A stretch of 64,000 nucleotides of DNA from Pseudobythopirellula maris (GCF_007859945.1 NZ_SJPQ01000002.1:198588-262587); one strand, 5' to 3'. Shown: positions 52,262 through 60,720, numbered from the stretch's first letter. The notes: a model not told the origin generated them from the letters alone. Numbers and translations are program-made.

Positions 52262-53734
52262 ATGCCCAGCACCCGCCGCAGCATCCGCCAGCACCACCCG
52301 GCCCTTTGCAGCCTGCACCGCGCGGTCGATGCGGCGGCGATCGCCCTGATGGCGTGGCTCGCCGTGCGACACACCCCCGTGGGGGGCGAAGCGGGCCACT
52401 CGCTCGTCAACGAACAGATCGGCGTGGCGGCTGTGGCGATCCTCGCCCACTTCGGCGTCAGCGAACTGACGGGGCTCTACCGCAGTTGGCGCGGCGCCCG
52501 CCTGCGGGGCGAGCTCGGCGCCTTGCTGCTGAACTGGTGCTACGCCGCCGGGCTGACGCTGGCTCTCGGTCTGGTGACCGGCGCCAACGCCCGCTTCGCC
52601 TACGAGTCGAAGATCGCCTGGGCCGTGGGCGCCCCGGCGCTGATGCTGCTGCTGCGGTTCGCTCTGAGGAAGGGGCAGCGGTTCCTGCAGGCCCGCGGCG
52701 TGAACACCCGCCGGGTGGCGATCTGCGGCCTGAACGACCTGGGCGTGCAACTCGCCCGCAACCTGGCCGAGACGCCGCAGTACGGCCTGAAGACCACCGG
52801 CTTCTACGACGACCGCAACGGCAACGACCGCAGCGAGACGGATGGCGCCGGCGAGACGGCCGACCGGCTCAGCGACCTGCCCGAGGGGCTCGGTGATCAG
52901 GTCGGCACGATCGACGACTTGGTGGCCGCCGCCCGCACGGGCGAAGTGGAGACCGTCTACCTCACATTCCCGATGCGTGCCGAGGAGCGGCTACGCGGCG
53001 TCTTGGCCCGACTCAGCGACACGACGGCCGATGTGTACGTGGTGCCCGACTTCTTCGTGTTCGAGCTGCTGCACGCCCGCCTGACCGACGTCGGCGGCCT
53101 GCCGGCTGTGAGCATCCACGAGAACCCGCTGTGCGGCGCTGACGGCCTGGCGAAGCGGGCGGCCGATCTGGTGGCCGCCGCGCTGCTGCTCGTGCTGCTT
53201 GCAGGCCCGATGGCGGTGATCGCCGCCGCGATCAAGCTCACCAGCCGCGGGCCGGTCTTCTTCCGCCAGAAGCGCTATGGGCTCGATGGCCGGGAGATCC
53301 TGGTCTGGAAGTTCCGCAGCATGCGGACCGACTTGTGCGAAAACGGCCCGGTGGTTAAGCAAGCCACGCAGGGCGACAGCCGCATCACGCCCCTGGGCGC
53401 CGTGCTGCGGAAAACGAGCCTCGACGAGCTGCCGCAGCTGCTTAACGTGATCGGCGGCTCGATGAGCCTGGTGGGCCCCCGGCCGCACGCCACGGCCCAC
53501 AACGAGCAGTACCGCACGCTGATCGACGGCTACATGCTGCGTCACAAAGTAAAGCCCGGCATCACGGGCCTCGCCCAGGTGATGGGCTACCGCGGCGAGA
53601 CCGAGACCCTCGAGAAGATGGAGGGCCGCGTCCGCTACGACAAGCAGTACATCAGGGACTGGTCGCTGTGGATGGACCTGAAGATCCTGTTCCGCACGGT
53701 AGGCGTGGTGCTACGCCAAGAGAACGCTTATTGA
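52262..53734 (+). CDS. Exopolysaccharide sugar-phosphate transferase (WcaJ/undecaprenyl-phosphate type)
   Basis: 490 residues from the ATG at 52262 (MPSTRRSIRQHHPALCSLHR). Four N-terminal membrane segments, then a CoA-binding-like Rossmann domain (VNTRRVAICGLNDLGVQLAR, about 140-160). A further membrane helix (about residue 320) and the bacterial sugar transferase domain follow: SRGPVFFRQKRYGLDGREIL, VWKFRSMRTD, RKTSLDELPQLLNVI, GSMSLVGPRPHATAHNEQY and HKVKPGITGLAQVMGYRGET. It attaches the first sugar-1-phosphate to undecaprenyl phosphate, beginning an exopolysaccharide. Its presence fits the PEP-CTERM/exopolysaccharide theme of this window, but no polymerase genes follow. Confidence 0.92.
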   Translation: MPSTRRSIRQHHPALCSLHRAVDAAAIALMAWLAVRHTPVGGEAGHSLVNEQIGVAAVAILAHFGVSELTGLYRSWRGARLRGELGALLLNWCYAAGLTLALGLVTGANARFAYESKIAWAVGAPALMLLLRFALRKGQRFLQARGVNTRRVAICGLNDLGVQLARNLAETPQYGLKTTGFYDDRNGNDRSETDGAGETADRLSDLPEGLGDQVGTIDDLVAAARTGEVETVYLTFPMRAEERLRGVLARLSDTTADVYVVPDFFVFELLHARLTDVGGLPAVSIHENPLCGADGLAKRAADLVAAALLLVLLAGPMAVIAAAIKLTSRGPVFFRQKRYGLDGREILVWKFRSMRTDLCENGPVVKQATQGDSRITPLGAVLRKTSLDELPQLLNVIGGSMSLVGPRPHATAHNEQYRTLIDGYMLRHKVKPGITGLAQVMGYRGETETLEKMEGRVRYDKQYIRDWSLWMDLKILFRTVGVVLRQENAY

Positions 53735-53737
53735 GTT

Positions 53738-53817
53738 GAACCGCGAAGGAACGACGGAACAAAGAAGCCCCCCCGCGGAATACAAGTTCACGTCGTTCCT
53801 TTGTTCCTTTGTGGTTC
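53738..53817 (+). repeat. Imperfect inverted-repeat pair between convergent genes
   Basis: The left arm (53738-53764, GAACCGCGAAGGAACGACGG start) and the inverted right arm (53791-53817, RC start GAACCACAAAGGAACAAAGG) agree in 21 of 27 positions. It lies 3 bp after the stop of the sugar transferase gene and ends 3 bp before the sppA stop, filling the whole spacer. Confidence 0.75.
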
Positions 53818-53820
53818 ATT

Positions 53821-55623
53821 TTATTCTATCGACACGGCGACCGGCGAGAGCATCAGCACCGGCTCGCGGCGCAGGAGCTTCTGCAGCAGCGTCGCCCGGC
53901 GGGCGAGCTCGGAGAGTTCGGGCGAGACGGTCTGCAGGCCGATCGACAGCCGCACCTCGCGCTGCGGGTCACCCGAGCCAAAGAGCGACTCGAACAGGTC
54001 GACCGGCTCGGGCAGCGTTTTGATCTCGACCTTGGCGTCTGCGTCGAGGCCGGCCAGCTGCTTGGCTTCGGCGACGGCGTCGGCGAGGGCGCCGATCTCG
54101 TCGACCAAGCGTAGCTGCTTCGCCTGGCGGCCGGTGTAGACCTTGCCGCCCGCCAGCTCCTTGACCCGCGCGTGCTCCAGGCCACGGCCCTCGGCCGCCT
54201 TGCTGGTGAACTGCTCGTAGGTTTCCTCCATCATCGCGGTGATCGCCTCGCGTTCGGAGTCGCTGAACCGCTCGATCAGGCTGAACAGCCCGCTGTTGCG
54301 GCCGCGGCTGACCGAGTCGGTCGTCACCCCCACCTTGTCGAGCAAGCCGGCGATCGCCATCTTGCCGCCGACCACGCCGATCGATCCGGTGATTGTGCCG
54401 GGCTCGGCGAAGATCTTGTCGCAGCCCATCGCCAGGTAATAGCCGCCGCTGGCGGCCGTGTCGCCCATGCTGGCGACAACCGGCTTCTCGATCTGTTGGA
54501 TGCGGCTCCACATCAGGTCGCTCGCCAAGGCCGAGCCACCGGGGCTGTCGATCCGCAGCACGATGGCCGCCACGTCCTTGTCGCGATCGGCTTCGGCGAG
54601 GGCCTCGATCAGCGTGGTCGAGCCGAGCGACGATTCGCCGAGGGCCGAGTCTTCGCTCTCGCCGGTGTGGATCGCGCCGACGGCGTAGACCACGGCGATC
54701 TTGCTCGCCTTGGAGCGGCCCTTGCCGCCCCCCCCGCCCGCCATCAGCTGCATCAGCTTGAGGAAACCGGTCGGGCCGGAGAAGTCGGTGTCGACCCCCT
54801 CCTTGCCGTAGTTGCGGACGTAAACGAACCGGTCGGCTTCGTTGGACTCTTTGAGCGAGGCGCGCAGCTCTTCGGGATACGCCACCCGGTCGATCAGCCC
54901 CGCCTCCTTCGCCTTGGTCGCCGTTATCAGGCCAATATCGACCAGCTCACGGACGCGGGCCTCGGTCACCGGCCGCTCGAGGGCGATGGTCTCGATCATC
55001 TGCTCGTAGAGGTCGTTGACCAGGGCGGTCATGTTCGCCTTGACTGGCTCGCTCCACTCGCGGCGGGTGTACGGCTCGGCGGCGCCCTTGGCCTCGCCCA
55101 TGTGGATGAAGTCCGCCTTCACGCCGAGCTTCGACAGCATCCCCTTGTAGAAGAACGGCTCGGCACGCACGCCGGTGAGCGTCAGGTAGCCCGACTCGGG
55201 CATGACGATCTCGTCGCACGCGCAGGCCAGCTGGTAGGCGGGCCCGGTCGCCATGTCGAGCTGGGCGACCACTTGCTTGCCGCTGGCGCGGAACCGCTTG
55301 ATCGCCGCGCGGAGTTCGGCCACTTGGCCGCGGCCGAGCGGCGGGCTCTCGAGCCGCAGCAGCATGCCGGCGATCTTCTTGTCTTCGGCGGCCTGGTCGA
55401 AGCGAGTGATGAGCTTCCGGAGGTCGATGCTCAGCTCGCCGAACAGCCCGCCGCCGCCGGGCGACTCGGGCAACGCCTCGTCGAGAATGAACTCCGCGTA
55501 GCGGACCTTCGTGGGCCGCGGCTTCTCGGCCGCGGTCGCCGTTTCGGTCAGAGCGCTCCCTACGCACGACAGCGTGATGAGGAGCAGGGGTAATGAGCAG
55601 TACGAACCGGGGCGGGTGATCAT
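53821..55623 (-). CDS. sppA: Signal peptide peptidase SppA (long form)
   Basis: 600 residues, two tandem ClpP-like domains as in 67K SppA. N-terminal signal/anchor (MITRPGSYCSLPLLLITLSC). The Lys general base is in HMGEAKGAAEPYTRREWSEP (about 179) and the Ser nucleophile in VVASMGDTAASGGYYLAMGC (about 392), in different domains as expected. The second domain starts SKIAVVYAVGAIHTG. It degrades leftover signal peptides in or at the inner membrane. The stop codon abuts an inverted-repeat module shared with the convergent glycosyltransferase gene. Confidence 0.95.
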   Translation of the reverse strand: MITRPGSYCSLPLLLITLSCVGSALTETATAAEKPRPTKVRYAEFILDEALPESPGGGGLFGELSIDLRKLITRFDQAAEDKKIAGMLLRLESPPLGRGQVAELRAAIKRFRASGKQVVAQLDMATGPAYQLACACDEIVMPESGYLTLTGVRAEPFFYKGMLSKLGVKADFIHMGEAKGAAEPYTRREWSEPVKANMTALVNDLYEQMIETIALERPVTEARVRELVDIGLITATKAKEAGLIDRVAYPEELRASLKESNEADRFVYVRNYGKEGVDTDFSGPTGFLKLMQLMAGGGGGKGRSKASKIAVVYAVGAIHTGESEDSALGESSLGSTTLIEALAEADRDKDVAAIVLRIDSPGGSALASDLMWSRIQQIEKPVVASMGDTAASGGYYLAMGCDKIFAEPGTITGSIGVVGGKMAIAGLLDKVGVTTDSVSRGRNSGLFSLIERFSDSEREAITAMMEETYEQFTSKAAEGRGLEHARVKELAGGKVYTGRQAKQLRLVDEIGALADAVAEAKQLAGLDADAKVEIKTLPEPVDLFESLFGSGDPQREVRLSIGLQTVSPELSELARRATLLQKLLRREPVLMLSPVAVSIE

Positions 55624-55891
55624 AGGAGAAGGACGCTAGCGTGGGATGGATGCGAAGGGCCGCGACCCTGCGGCGATTGCGAGGACGGGGGCCGATTGGC
55701 AATCTTACCTCGTGCCCCGGCTCCGGGGCGACCGTTTTCGGGCCCGAAACGCCTTGTTTTGCCCGATCGATTCGCTATGGAGCCGCCGCGGGGCGTTTGG
55801 TACGGTCCCCGCCCCGAAGCGCCGCCCCCGCCGACGCCTCGGCAGGCAGGACATTTCTGCTCCCCAACGGCCTCGACCCGGAGCCCCTCGG

Positions 55892-57136
55892 ATGCGAACA
55901 CTCACACTCACACTCGCCACCCTCCTCACACTGGCCGCCGCCCGACCGGCAGAGGCCCAGTTCTGGAAGCGGCTGATCCCCGGCGGCGCCGACGAGCCCG
56001 CCGCCGCGGCGCCCGACGCCGACTTCTCGCTCTCGCAGGAAGACGGCCCCTGGCTGATCATGGCCACCACGTTCAGCGGCGAGGGCGCCGAACAGCAAGC
56101 GATCGAGCTCTGCCGCGAGATGCGCGAGAGCTTCCGCCTTGAGGCGTACGTCCACGACATGACGTTCGACTACTCCGAGGAGGAGCAGGTCGGCCGCGGC
56201 ATCGACGAGTACGGCGCCCCGATCAAGATGCGCTACCGCCGCGGCGAGAAGCAACACGAGTGGGCCGTGCTGGTGGGCGACTACCCAGACGTCGAAGACC
56301 CGATCGCCCAGAAGCATCTCAACCAGATCAAGAAGCTCCAGCCCGAGGCCCTGAAGATGGGCGCCGACGGCGAGACGAGCCAGAACTACGCCCACATCCG
56401 CCGCATGCAGGAAATGGTGCTCAAGCGCAAGGGCGTGGGCCCGATGCGCACCGCGTTCATGACCCGCAACCCGCTCCTCCCCAAGGAGTACTTCGTCCCC
56501 AAGGGGGTCGACAAGTTCGTCGCGAAGATGAACAAGGGCATGAAGCACAGCCTGCTGAAGGCGGACGGCAAGTACACGATCAAGGTCGCCACGTTCCGCG
56601 GACGCGGCGTGCTCCAGGGCGCCTCGGGCGGCATGAGCGAGCAGGACCAAGACGACTCGCTCGTCGAGGCGGCCGAGAACGCCCACCTGCTGTGCGAGGC
56701 GATGCGCGACAAGGGCTGGGAGGCGTACGAGTTCCACGACCGCCAGCAGAGCTACGTGACGGTCGGCTCGTTCGACACGGTCGACAAGCAAGCCGCCGGC
56801 ACGCCGATCGACCAGATCCGTTCGCTCCAGCAGCTGCGGAACGAGGCGGTCGAGATCGTCCAGACGTTCGGCGCCGCGTACGACACGCCGAGCGCCCCGC
56901 TCGAGAAGCGCCGCCGCTCGATGGCCGACCGGGCCCGGGCCGAGGAAGTGGTGCAAGGCTTCAACAAGGTGTTCACCAGCGAGATGGGCCAAGTGGCCGC
57001 GGGGCTGAACCCGAAGTTCGCGATGGTCGACGACGGCGCCCGTCGCGGCGGCCGCCCGATCCCGTTCGACATCCACCCGCTGGTGATCGAGGCCCCACGC
57101 GAGAGCGTGAGCGGCGCCTTCGCCTGGCGTCGGTAG
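55892..57136 (+). CDS. Secreted protein with two SPOR-like domains
   Basis: 414 residues from the ATG at 55892 (MRTLTLTLATLLTLAAARPA), signal peptide cleaved near AEA. Two similar halves: DGPWLIMATTFSGEGAEQQA then IELCREMRESFRLEAYVHD, and KYTIKVATFRGRGVLQGASG then AAENAHLLCEAMRDKGWEAY with SYVTVGSFD. This pattern (YxVxxxxF, helix, xAYxxxxxxxxxVxVGxF) is that of SPOR-type peptidoglycan-binding domains. The middle and C-terminal parts are charged and unclassified. Possible envelope role by analogy. It is followed by a T-tailed hairpin. Confidence 0.75.
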   Translation: MRTLTLTLATLLTLAAARPAEAQFWKRLIPGGADEPAAAAPDADFSLSQEDGPWLIMATTFSGEGAEQQAIELCREMRESFRLEAYVHDMTFDYSEEEQVGRGIDEYGAPIKMRYRRGEKQHEWAVLVGDYPDVEDPIAQKHLNQIKKLQPEALKMGADGETSQNYAHIRRMQEMVLKRKGVGPMRTAFMTRNPLLPKEYFVPKGVDKFVAKMNKGMKHSLLKADGKYTIKVATFRGRGVLQGASGGMSEQDQDDSLVEAAENAHLLCEAMRDKGWEAYEFHDRQQSYVTVGSFDTVDKQAAGTPIDQIRSLQQLRNEAVEIVQTFGAAYDTPSAPLEKRRRSMADRARAEEVVQGFNKVFTSEMGQVAAGLNPKFAMVDDGARRGGRPIPFDIHPLVIEAPRESVSGAFAWRR

Positions 57137-57165
57137 GTCGAAACGACTCGCACAACCAATCCCAC

Positions 57166-57255
57166 GTAGCCGCCGACTTGCAGTCGGCGGTTTTTCTTTG
57201 CGCGGAGGTTGATTACGCTCGTGGCGCCTTCCGCCGACTGTAAGTCGGCGGCTAC
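57166..57255 (+). repeat. Inverted-repeat pair of GCCGACTTGCAGTCGGC palindromes, first arm terminator-like
   Basis: Arms 57166-57190 and 57231-57255 are inverted copies with 24 of 25 matches; each is also a palindrome (CCGCCGACTTGCAGTCGGCGG). The first is followed by TTTTTCTTT (57191-57199) and can end transcription from the SPOR-like gene. The second lies just before rdgB (start 57286). Confidence 0.85.
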
Positions 57256-57285
57256 TCCCCTACGGTTTTTGAGAAGAACAGCGGT

Positions 57286-57900
57286 ATGACCTCTCCGACT
57301 CTGGTGATCGGTTCGCACAACGCCAAGAAGGGGCGCGAGCTCGCGGAGCTCGTGGCGCCGTATGGCCTCACGGCCAAGACGCTCGCCGATTTCCCCGACG
57401 CCCCCGAGCCCGTGGAAGACGGCGACACGTTCGAGGCGAACGCCCGCATCAAGGCCACGGAGCAGGCGCGGGCGCTCGGCCAATGGGTGATCGCCGACGA
57501 CAGCGGCATCTGCGTCGACGCCCTCGGGGGCGAGCCTGGGATCTACTCGGCGCGCTTCGCGGCGATGGCCGATGCGGGCGAGGGAGACGAGGCCAACAAC
57601 ACGCTGCTGCTCAGCAAGCTCGATGGCCTGCCGCCCGCCAAGCGCGGCGCCCACTACGTGGCCGTCGTTGCGCTGGCCGACCCCACGGGCGAAGTGCGAG
57701 CCGAGACCCGCGGCGAGTGCCACGGCCGCATCACGACCGAGCGCCGCGGCGCGAACGGCTTCGGTTACGACCCGCTGTTCGAACTGCGCGAGTACCACCG
57801 CACGTTTGGCGAGCTGGGCCCCGAAGTCAAGCGCGCCCTGAGCCACCGCTCACGGGCGATGCGCCAGATGCTGCCGCGACTGGTGGCGCTGCTGAAGTAG
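57286..57900 (+). CDS. rdgB: RdgB/HAM1 non-canonical purine NTP pyrophosphatase
   Basis: 204 residues. The substrate motif GSHNAKKGRELAEL is at about 6-19. The catalytic acidic set is EDGDTFEANARIKA and VIADDSGICVDALGGEPGIY then SARFA. The C-terminal GFGYDPLFELREYHRTFGEL and SHRSRAMRQ blocks complete the family. It cleaves dITP, XTP and ITP to monophosphates and pyrophosphate, cleaning the nucleotide pool. Start MTSPTLVIGSHNAKK. The stop codon is followed immediately by the left arm of a 33-bp inverted-repeat cassette. Confidence 0.95.
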   Translation: MTSPTLVIGSHNAKKGRELAELVAPYGLTAKTLADFPDAPEPVEDGDTFEANARIKATEQARALGQWVIADDSGICVDALGGEPGIYSARFAAMADAGEGDEANNTLLLSKLDGLPPAKRGAHYVAVVALADPTGEVRAETRGECHGRITTERRGANGFGYDPLFELREYHRTFGELGPEVKRALSHRSRAMRQMLPRLVALLK

Positions 57901-58213
57901 GAACCACAGATGAACACAGATAGACACCGATGAAAAGTGGCGTCTATGAGTTAGCCGAATGGTGTGACTTCTCCTGTTGCGTCGTTGATGTGCAATACCC
58001 ACGGACCGTCGAGTACTGGACGGGCGCCTTCTCCCCCAATGACCTCGCCCAAGTCATACACGATGCTCCATGACCCAATTCCTTGAAGTCCATCGCACCA
58101 CCGTACAGAGAGCGGCTCAACGCTACGACTTGTCGTCTTTAGCACATAGCGATTTGCAGCGATGATGGCGTCTACTTCTTTCATCGGTGTCTATCTGTGT
58201 TCATCTGTGGTTC
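57901..58213 (-). mobile_element. 313-bp cassette with perfect 33-bp inverted ends carrying one small gene
   Basis: Arms 57901-57933 (begins GAACCACAGATGAACACAGA) and 58181-58213 are exact 33-bp inverted copies. The single minus-strand gene has its ATG at 58184-58182, the second to fourth innermost bases of the right arm, and its stop lies 17 bp before the left arm. The cassette occupies the whole space between the rdgB stop (57900) and the oppC stop (58215). The architecture is the same as the cassette at 40168-40623, but the arm sequence and the gene are unrelated. Confidence 0.7.
57951..58184 (-). CDS. Small protein inside an inverted-repeat cassette, possibly YrhB/immunity-like
   Basis: 77 residues. 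MKEVDAIIAANRYVLKTTSR, then VEPLSVRWCDGLQGIGSWSI, VYDLGEVIGGEGARPVLDGP and WVLHINDATGEVTPFG. The pattern of a single alpha helix followed by strands ending in 'h-h-I-DA-TGEV' recalls small YrhB/Imm35-type proteins, some of which are immunity proteins or chaperones. This comparison is weak and only from pattern memory. No toxin gene is near. Its start codon is provided by the repeat arm. Codon use is less GC-rich than neighbours, consistent with outside origin. Confidence 0.6.
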   Translation of the reverse strand: MKEVDAIIAANRYVLKTTSRSVEPLSVRWCDGLQGIGSWSIVYDLGEVIGGEGARPVLDGPWVLHINDATGEVTPFG

Positions 58214-58214
58214 T

Positions 58215-59450
58215 TCAACGATCTCGCAGCTTCGGATCGAACGCGTCGCGCAGCCCGTCGCCCAGGAAGTTGAGCGCGAAGAGCGTCACGCCGATCGCCA
58301 GGCTGGGGAACACGATCAGCCACCAGTAGACCTTCACGGGCGTGATGACCTGGATCCCTTCATTCGCCAGCAGGCCCCACGACACGTCGGGCGGCTCAAC
58401 GCCCAGGCCCAAGAACGACAGGAACGCTTCGAAAAGGATCACCCGGGGGATCGTGAGCGTGAGGTACACGATCACCACGCTCAAGAGGTTCGGCACGATG
58501 TGGCGGAACAGTATCACCCGGTGCGACGCCCCGACGGCCCGGGCCGCCTCGACGAACGGCTCGTTCTTGAGCGAGAGGACCTGGCCCCGCACCACGCGGG
58601 CCATCGTGAGCCAGTAGATGGCGCCCACCACAAAGTAGAAGATCGTGATCCGGTCGACGCCGTAGCTCTCGAGCACGTCTTTGATGTCGTCTTGCCCCAA
58701 CACCGTGATCAGGAAGATCACGACGAAGATAAACGGCACGCTGTAGAGCACGTCGACCGCACGCATCATCGCGTCGTCGACCCAGCCGCCGGCGTAGCCG
58801 GAGATCGCGCCGTAGGTGACGCCGATCACGAGCGACACCAGCGTGGCGACGACGCCGACGATCAGCGACACCCGGGCGCCCCAGAAGATGCGGCTCAGCA
58901 CGTCGCGGCCCAGCTTGTCGCGGCCGCAGATCGAGGCGAGCGACCATTTCCCCAGCACCGTGTAGCGCATCCGCACCATCGCCCGGCTGAGCGGGTCGAG
59001 CCGCGGGAAGCCGGCGTTCGTGTAGGGCCGCTGCACGAGCCCGGCCACGGTCGCCTTGGCGAGCCGCACCGTGCGACGCCCTTCGGCGAGCGCTTCCTCG
59101 TCCGCCTCGTTGTTTGACTCGCTGTTTGACTCTAGCGTGGCGAGCGCCGTGCGGGCTTCGGCCAAGTCCTCCCGGGCGGCGGGCAAACGCTCGGCGGAGG
59201 TCTCGATGTCGGCCGGGTCGAAGTCGAACGACGGCTCGAAGAGCGGCCAGACGGTGGGCGGATCGAACTGACGCTTGGTGTCGATCGCGTCGGAGGGCTG
59301 CAGCGGCAGCACCGGCGTGAGGAACGCCAACACCGCCACCGCGACGAGCGTCCACAGCGACGCCATCGCCGGCCCGCTCCGCCGCAACCGGCGCCAGGCG
59401 TCTTGCGTGAGCGAAACGCCGTGTGTTTGGTTCGAGGGGTACTGGGTCAT
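58215..59450 (-). CDS. oppC: Oligopeptide ABC transporter permease (OppC/DppC)
   Basis: 411 residues, longer than usual (about 300) because of a charged insert after the first helix (about residues 60-150, SNSESNNEADEEALAEGRR). Typical binding-protein-dependent permease part: GTDxLGRDxxSR-like CGRDKLGRDVLSRIFWGARV, five further helices and the EAA loop VEAARAVGASHRVILFRHIV. It is an inner-membrane partner of OppB. It is third in the oppA-oppB-oppC order. The stop codon is 1 bp from an inverted-repeat cassette. OppD/OppF ATPase genes are absent from the window and must be elsewhere. Confidence 0.93.
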   Translation of the reverse strand: MTQYPSNQTHGVSLTQDAWRRLRRSGPAMASLWTLVAVAVLAFLTPVLPLQPSDAIDTKRQFDPPTVWPLFEPSFDFDPADIETSAERLPAAREDLAEARTALATLESNSESNNEADEEALAEGRRTVRLAKATVAGLVQRPYTNAGFPRLDPLSRAMVRMRYTVLGKWSLASICGRDKLGRDVLSRIFWGARVSLIVGVVATLVSLVIGVTYGAISGYAGGWVDDAMMRAVDVLYSVPFIFVVIFLITVLGQDDIKDVLESYGVDRITIFYFVVGAIYWLTMARVVRGQVLSLKNEPFVEAARAVGASHRVILFRHIVPNLLSVVIVYLTLTIPRVILFEAFLSFLGLGVEPPDVSWGLLANEGIQVITPVKVYWWLIVFPSLAIGVTLFALNFLGDGLRDAFDPKLRDR

Positions 59451-59473
59451 GCGTCCCCCGCTCCGATGAATAA

Positions 59474-59565
59474 GAATGCGGATTTCGGATGGCGGATCGC
59501 GGAATGGAAAGTGCGCAGCACTTCATTCGTGATTACGCAATCCGGAATCCGCATCCCGCATTCCA
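59474..59565 (+). repeat. Inverted-repeat pair between oppC and oppB
   Basis: The left arm at 59474-59507 (GAATGCGGATTTCGGATGGC start) and an imperfect inverted copy at about 59535-59564 (RC start GGAATGCGGGATGCGGATTC). The module ends directly before the oppB stop codon (59566-59568), so it separates two genes of one operon. Confidence 0.75.
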
Positions 59566-60480
59566 TCACTTCCACTCCACCCGTGGATCGAGCAGGCCGT
59601 AGGCGATGTCGACCAAGAGGTTCATCGTGTAGAGCAACACCGTGTAGAGCAGCACGACGCCCATCGCCAGCGTGTAGTCGCGCAAGATCGCCGACTGCAC
59701 GAAGTGCCAGCCCAAGCCGGGGATCGCGAAGATCTGCTCCACCACCGGCGAGCCGGTCAGCACCCCCGCCACGGCCGGGCCCAAAAAGGACACCACAGGC
59801 AGCATGGCCGAGGGCATCGCATGCCGCATCGTCACCGTGGTCGGCGAGAGGCCCTTGGCCCGCGCCGTGCGGATGCAGTCTTGCGACAGCGAGTCGAGCA
59901 TGCCGGTCCGGGCGATGCGGGCGACGTACGCCGCGTACGGCGCTCCGAGACACAAGGCGGGCAAGATCAGCTGCCGGATCGACCCCCAGCCGGCCGCCGG
60001 CAACAGCGGGATCGTGAACACGAACAAGATGATCGCGAAGCCGGCCACGACGAAGTTCGGCAGCGCGATGCCGATCGTGGCGACCGACATCAGCGCGTGG
60101 TCGGCCGCCGTGCCGCGCATCACGGCCGACACGATCCCCGCCACGAGACCCACCGAGAACGCAAACGCCAAAGCGAGCAGCCCCAGCGCGGCCGAGATCG
60201 GCAGCCCCTCGCGGATGACGCGGCTCACGCGCACGTCTCGCCGCATGCTGTGCCCCAGGTCAAAGGTCGCCACGTCCCACAGCCGGAGGACGTATTGCTC
60301 GGGGAGCGGCTTGTCGAGGTCGAACTGCCGCTTGATGTTCGCCTCGATCTCGGGCTCGAGCTTGCGCTCGCGGTCATACGGCCCGCCCGGCACGGCGTGC
60401 ATCAGCAGGAACGACACGGTGAACACCACCCACACGGTGATGAGCATCCAGACGAACCGGCGAGCGAGGAAGGCGAGCAT
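59566..60480 (-). CDS. oppB: Oligopeptide ABC transporter permease (OppB/DppB)
   Basis: 304 residues, six membrane helices. The N-terminal signature MLAFLARRFVWMLITVWVVF then TVSFLLMHAVPGGPYDRE is typical of OppB. The EAA loop is IRTARAKGLSPTTVTMRHAM. The end TMNLLVDIAYGLLDPRVEWK is also typical. It forms the peptide channel together with OppC. It lies 110 bp after oppA and 115 bp before oppC; both gaps are filled with repeats. Confidence 0.95.
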   Translation of the reverse strand: MLAFLARRFVWMLITVWVVFTVSFLLMHAVPGGPYDRERKLEPEIEANIKRQFDLDKPLPEQYVLRLWDVATFDLGHSMRRDVRVSRVIREGLPISAALGLLALAFAFSVGLVAGIVSAVMRGTAADHALMSVATIGIALPNFVVAGFAIILFVFTIPLLPAAGWGSIRQLILPALCLGAPYAAYVARIARTGMLDSLSQDCIRTARAKGLSPTTVTMRHAMPSAMLPVVSFLGPAVAGVLTGSPVVEQIFAIPGLGWHFVQSAILRDYTLAMGVVLLYTVLLYTMNLLVDIAYGLLDPRVEWK

Positions 60481-60510
60481 AGAATAAGGTGCTGCGAAGC
60501 AGTCCGTTTT

Positions 60511-60720
60511 TATCCCCCTCCCCTGAAAGGGGAGGGGCTAGGGGAGGGGTTAAAGGTCTCGATCGCAAAGAAACCTACCTGTGGGGGCGATTACTCGGTT
60601 CCTGTTTTAAGAACAGCATCTTGTGTTGGGTTATCAAGGGCGTTGCGAGTACTCGCTTCAACCCCCTCCCCCCGTTGCATCAGTGAATTGGCCTCCCCCT
60701 GCCGGGGAGGGGGATTCTTA
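60511..60720 (+). repeat. CCCCTCCCC-type repeats, one running into the oppA reading frame
   Basis: TCCCCCTCCCCTGAAAGGGG then AGGGGCTAGGGGAGGGGTT at 60511-60551, and CCCCCTCCCCCCGTTGCATC then GGCCTCCCCCTGCCGGGGAG at about 60661-60716. The two parts are related G/C-run palindromes. The second part encodes the last residues of oppA. Confidence 0.8.

Noticed and set aside
59611-60480. Plus-strand frames opposite the opp permeases
   Set aside because: Antisense shadows of clear OppB/OppC proteins.
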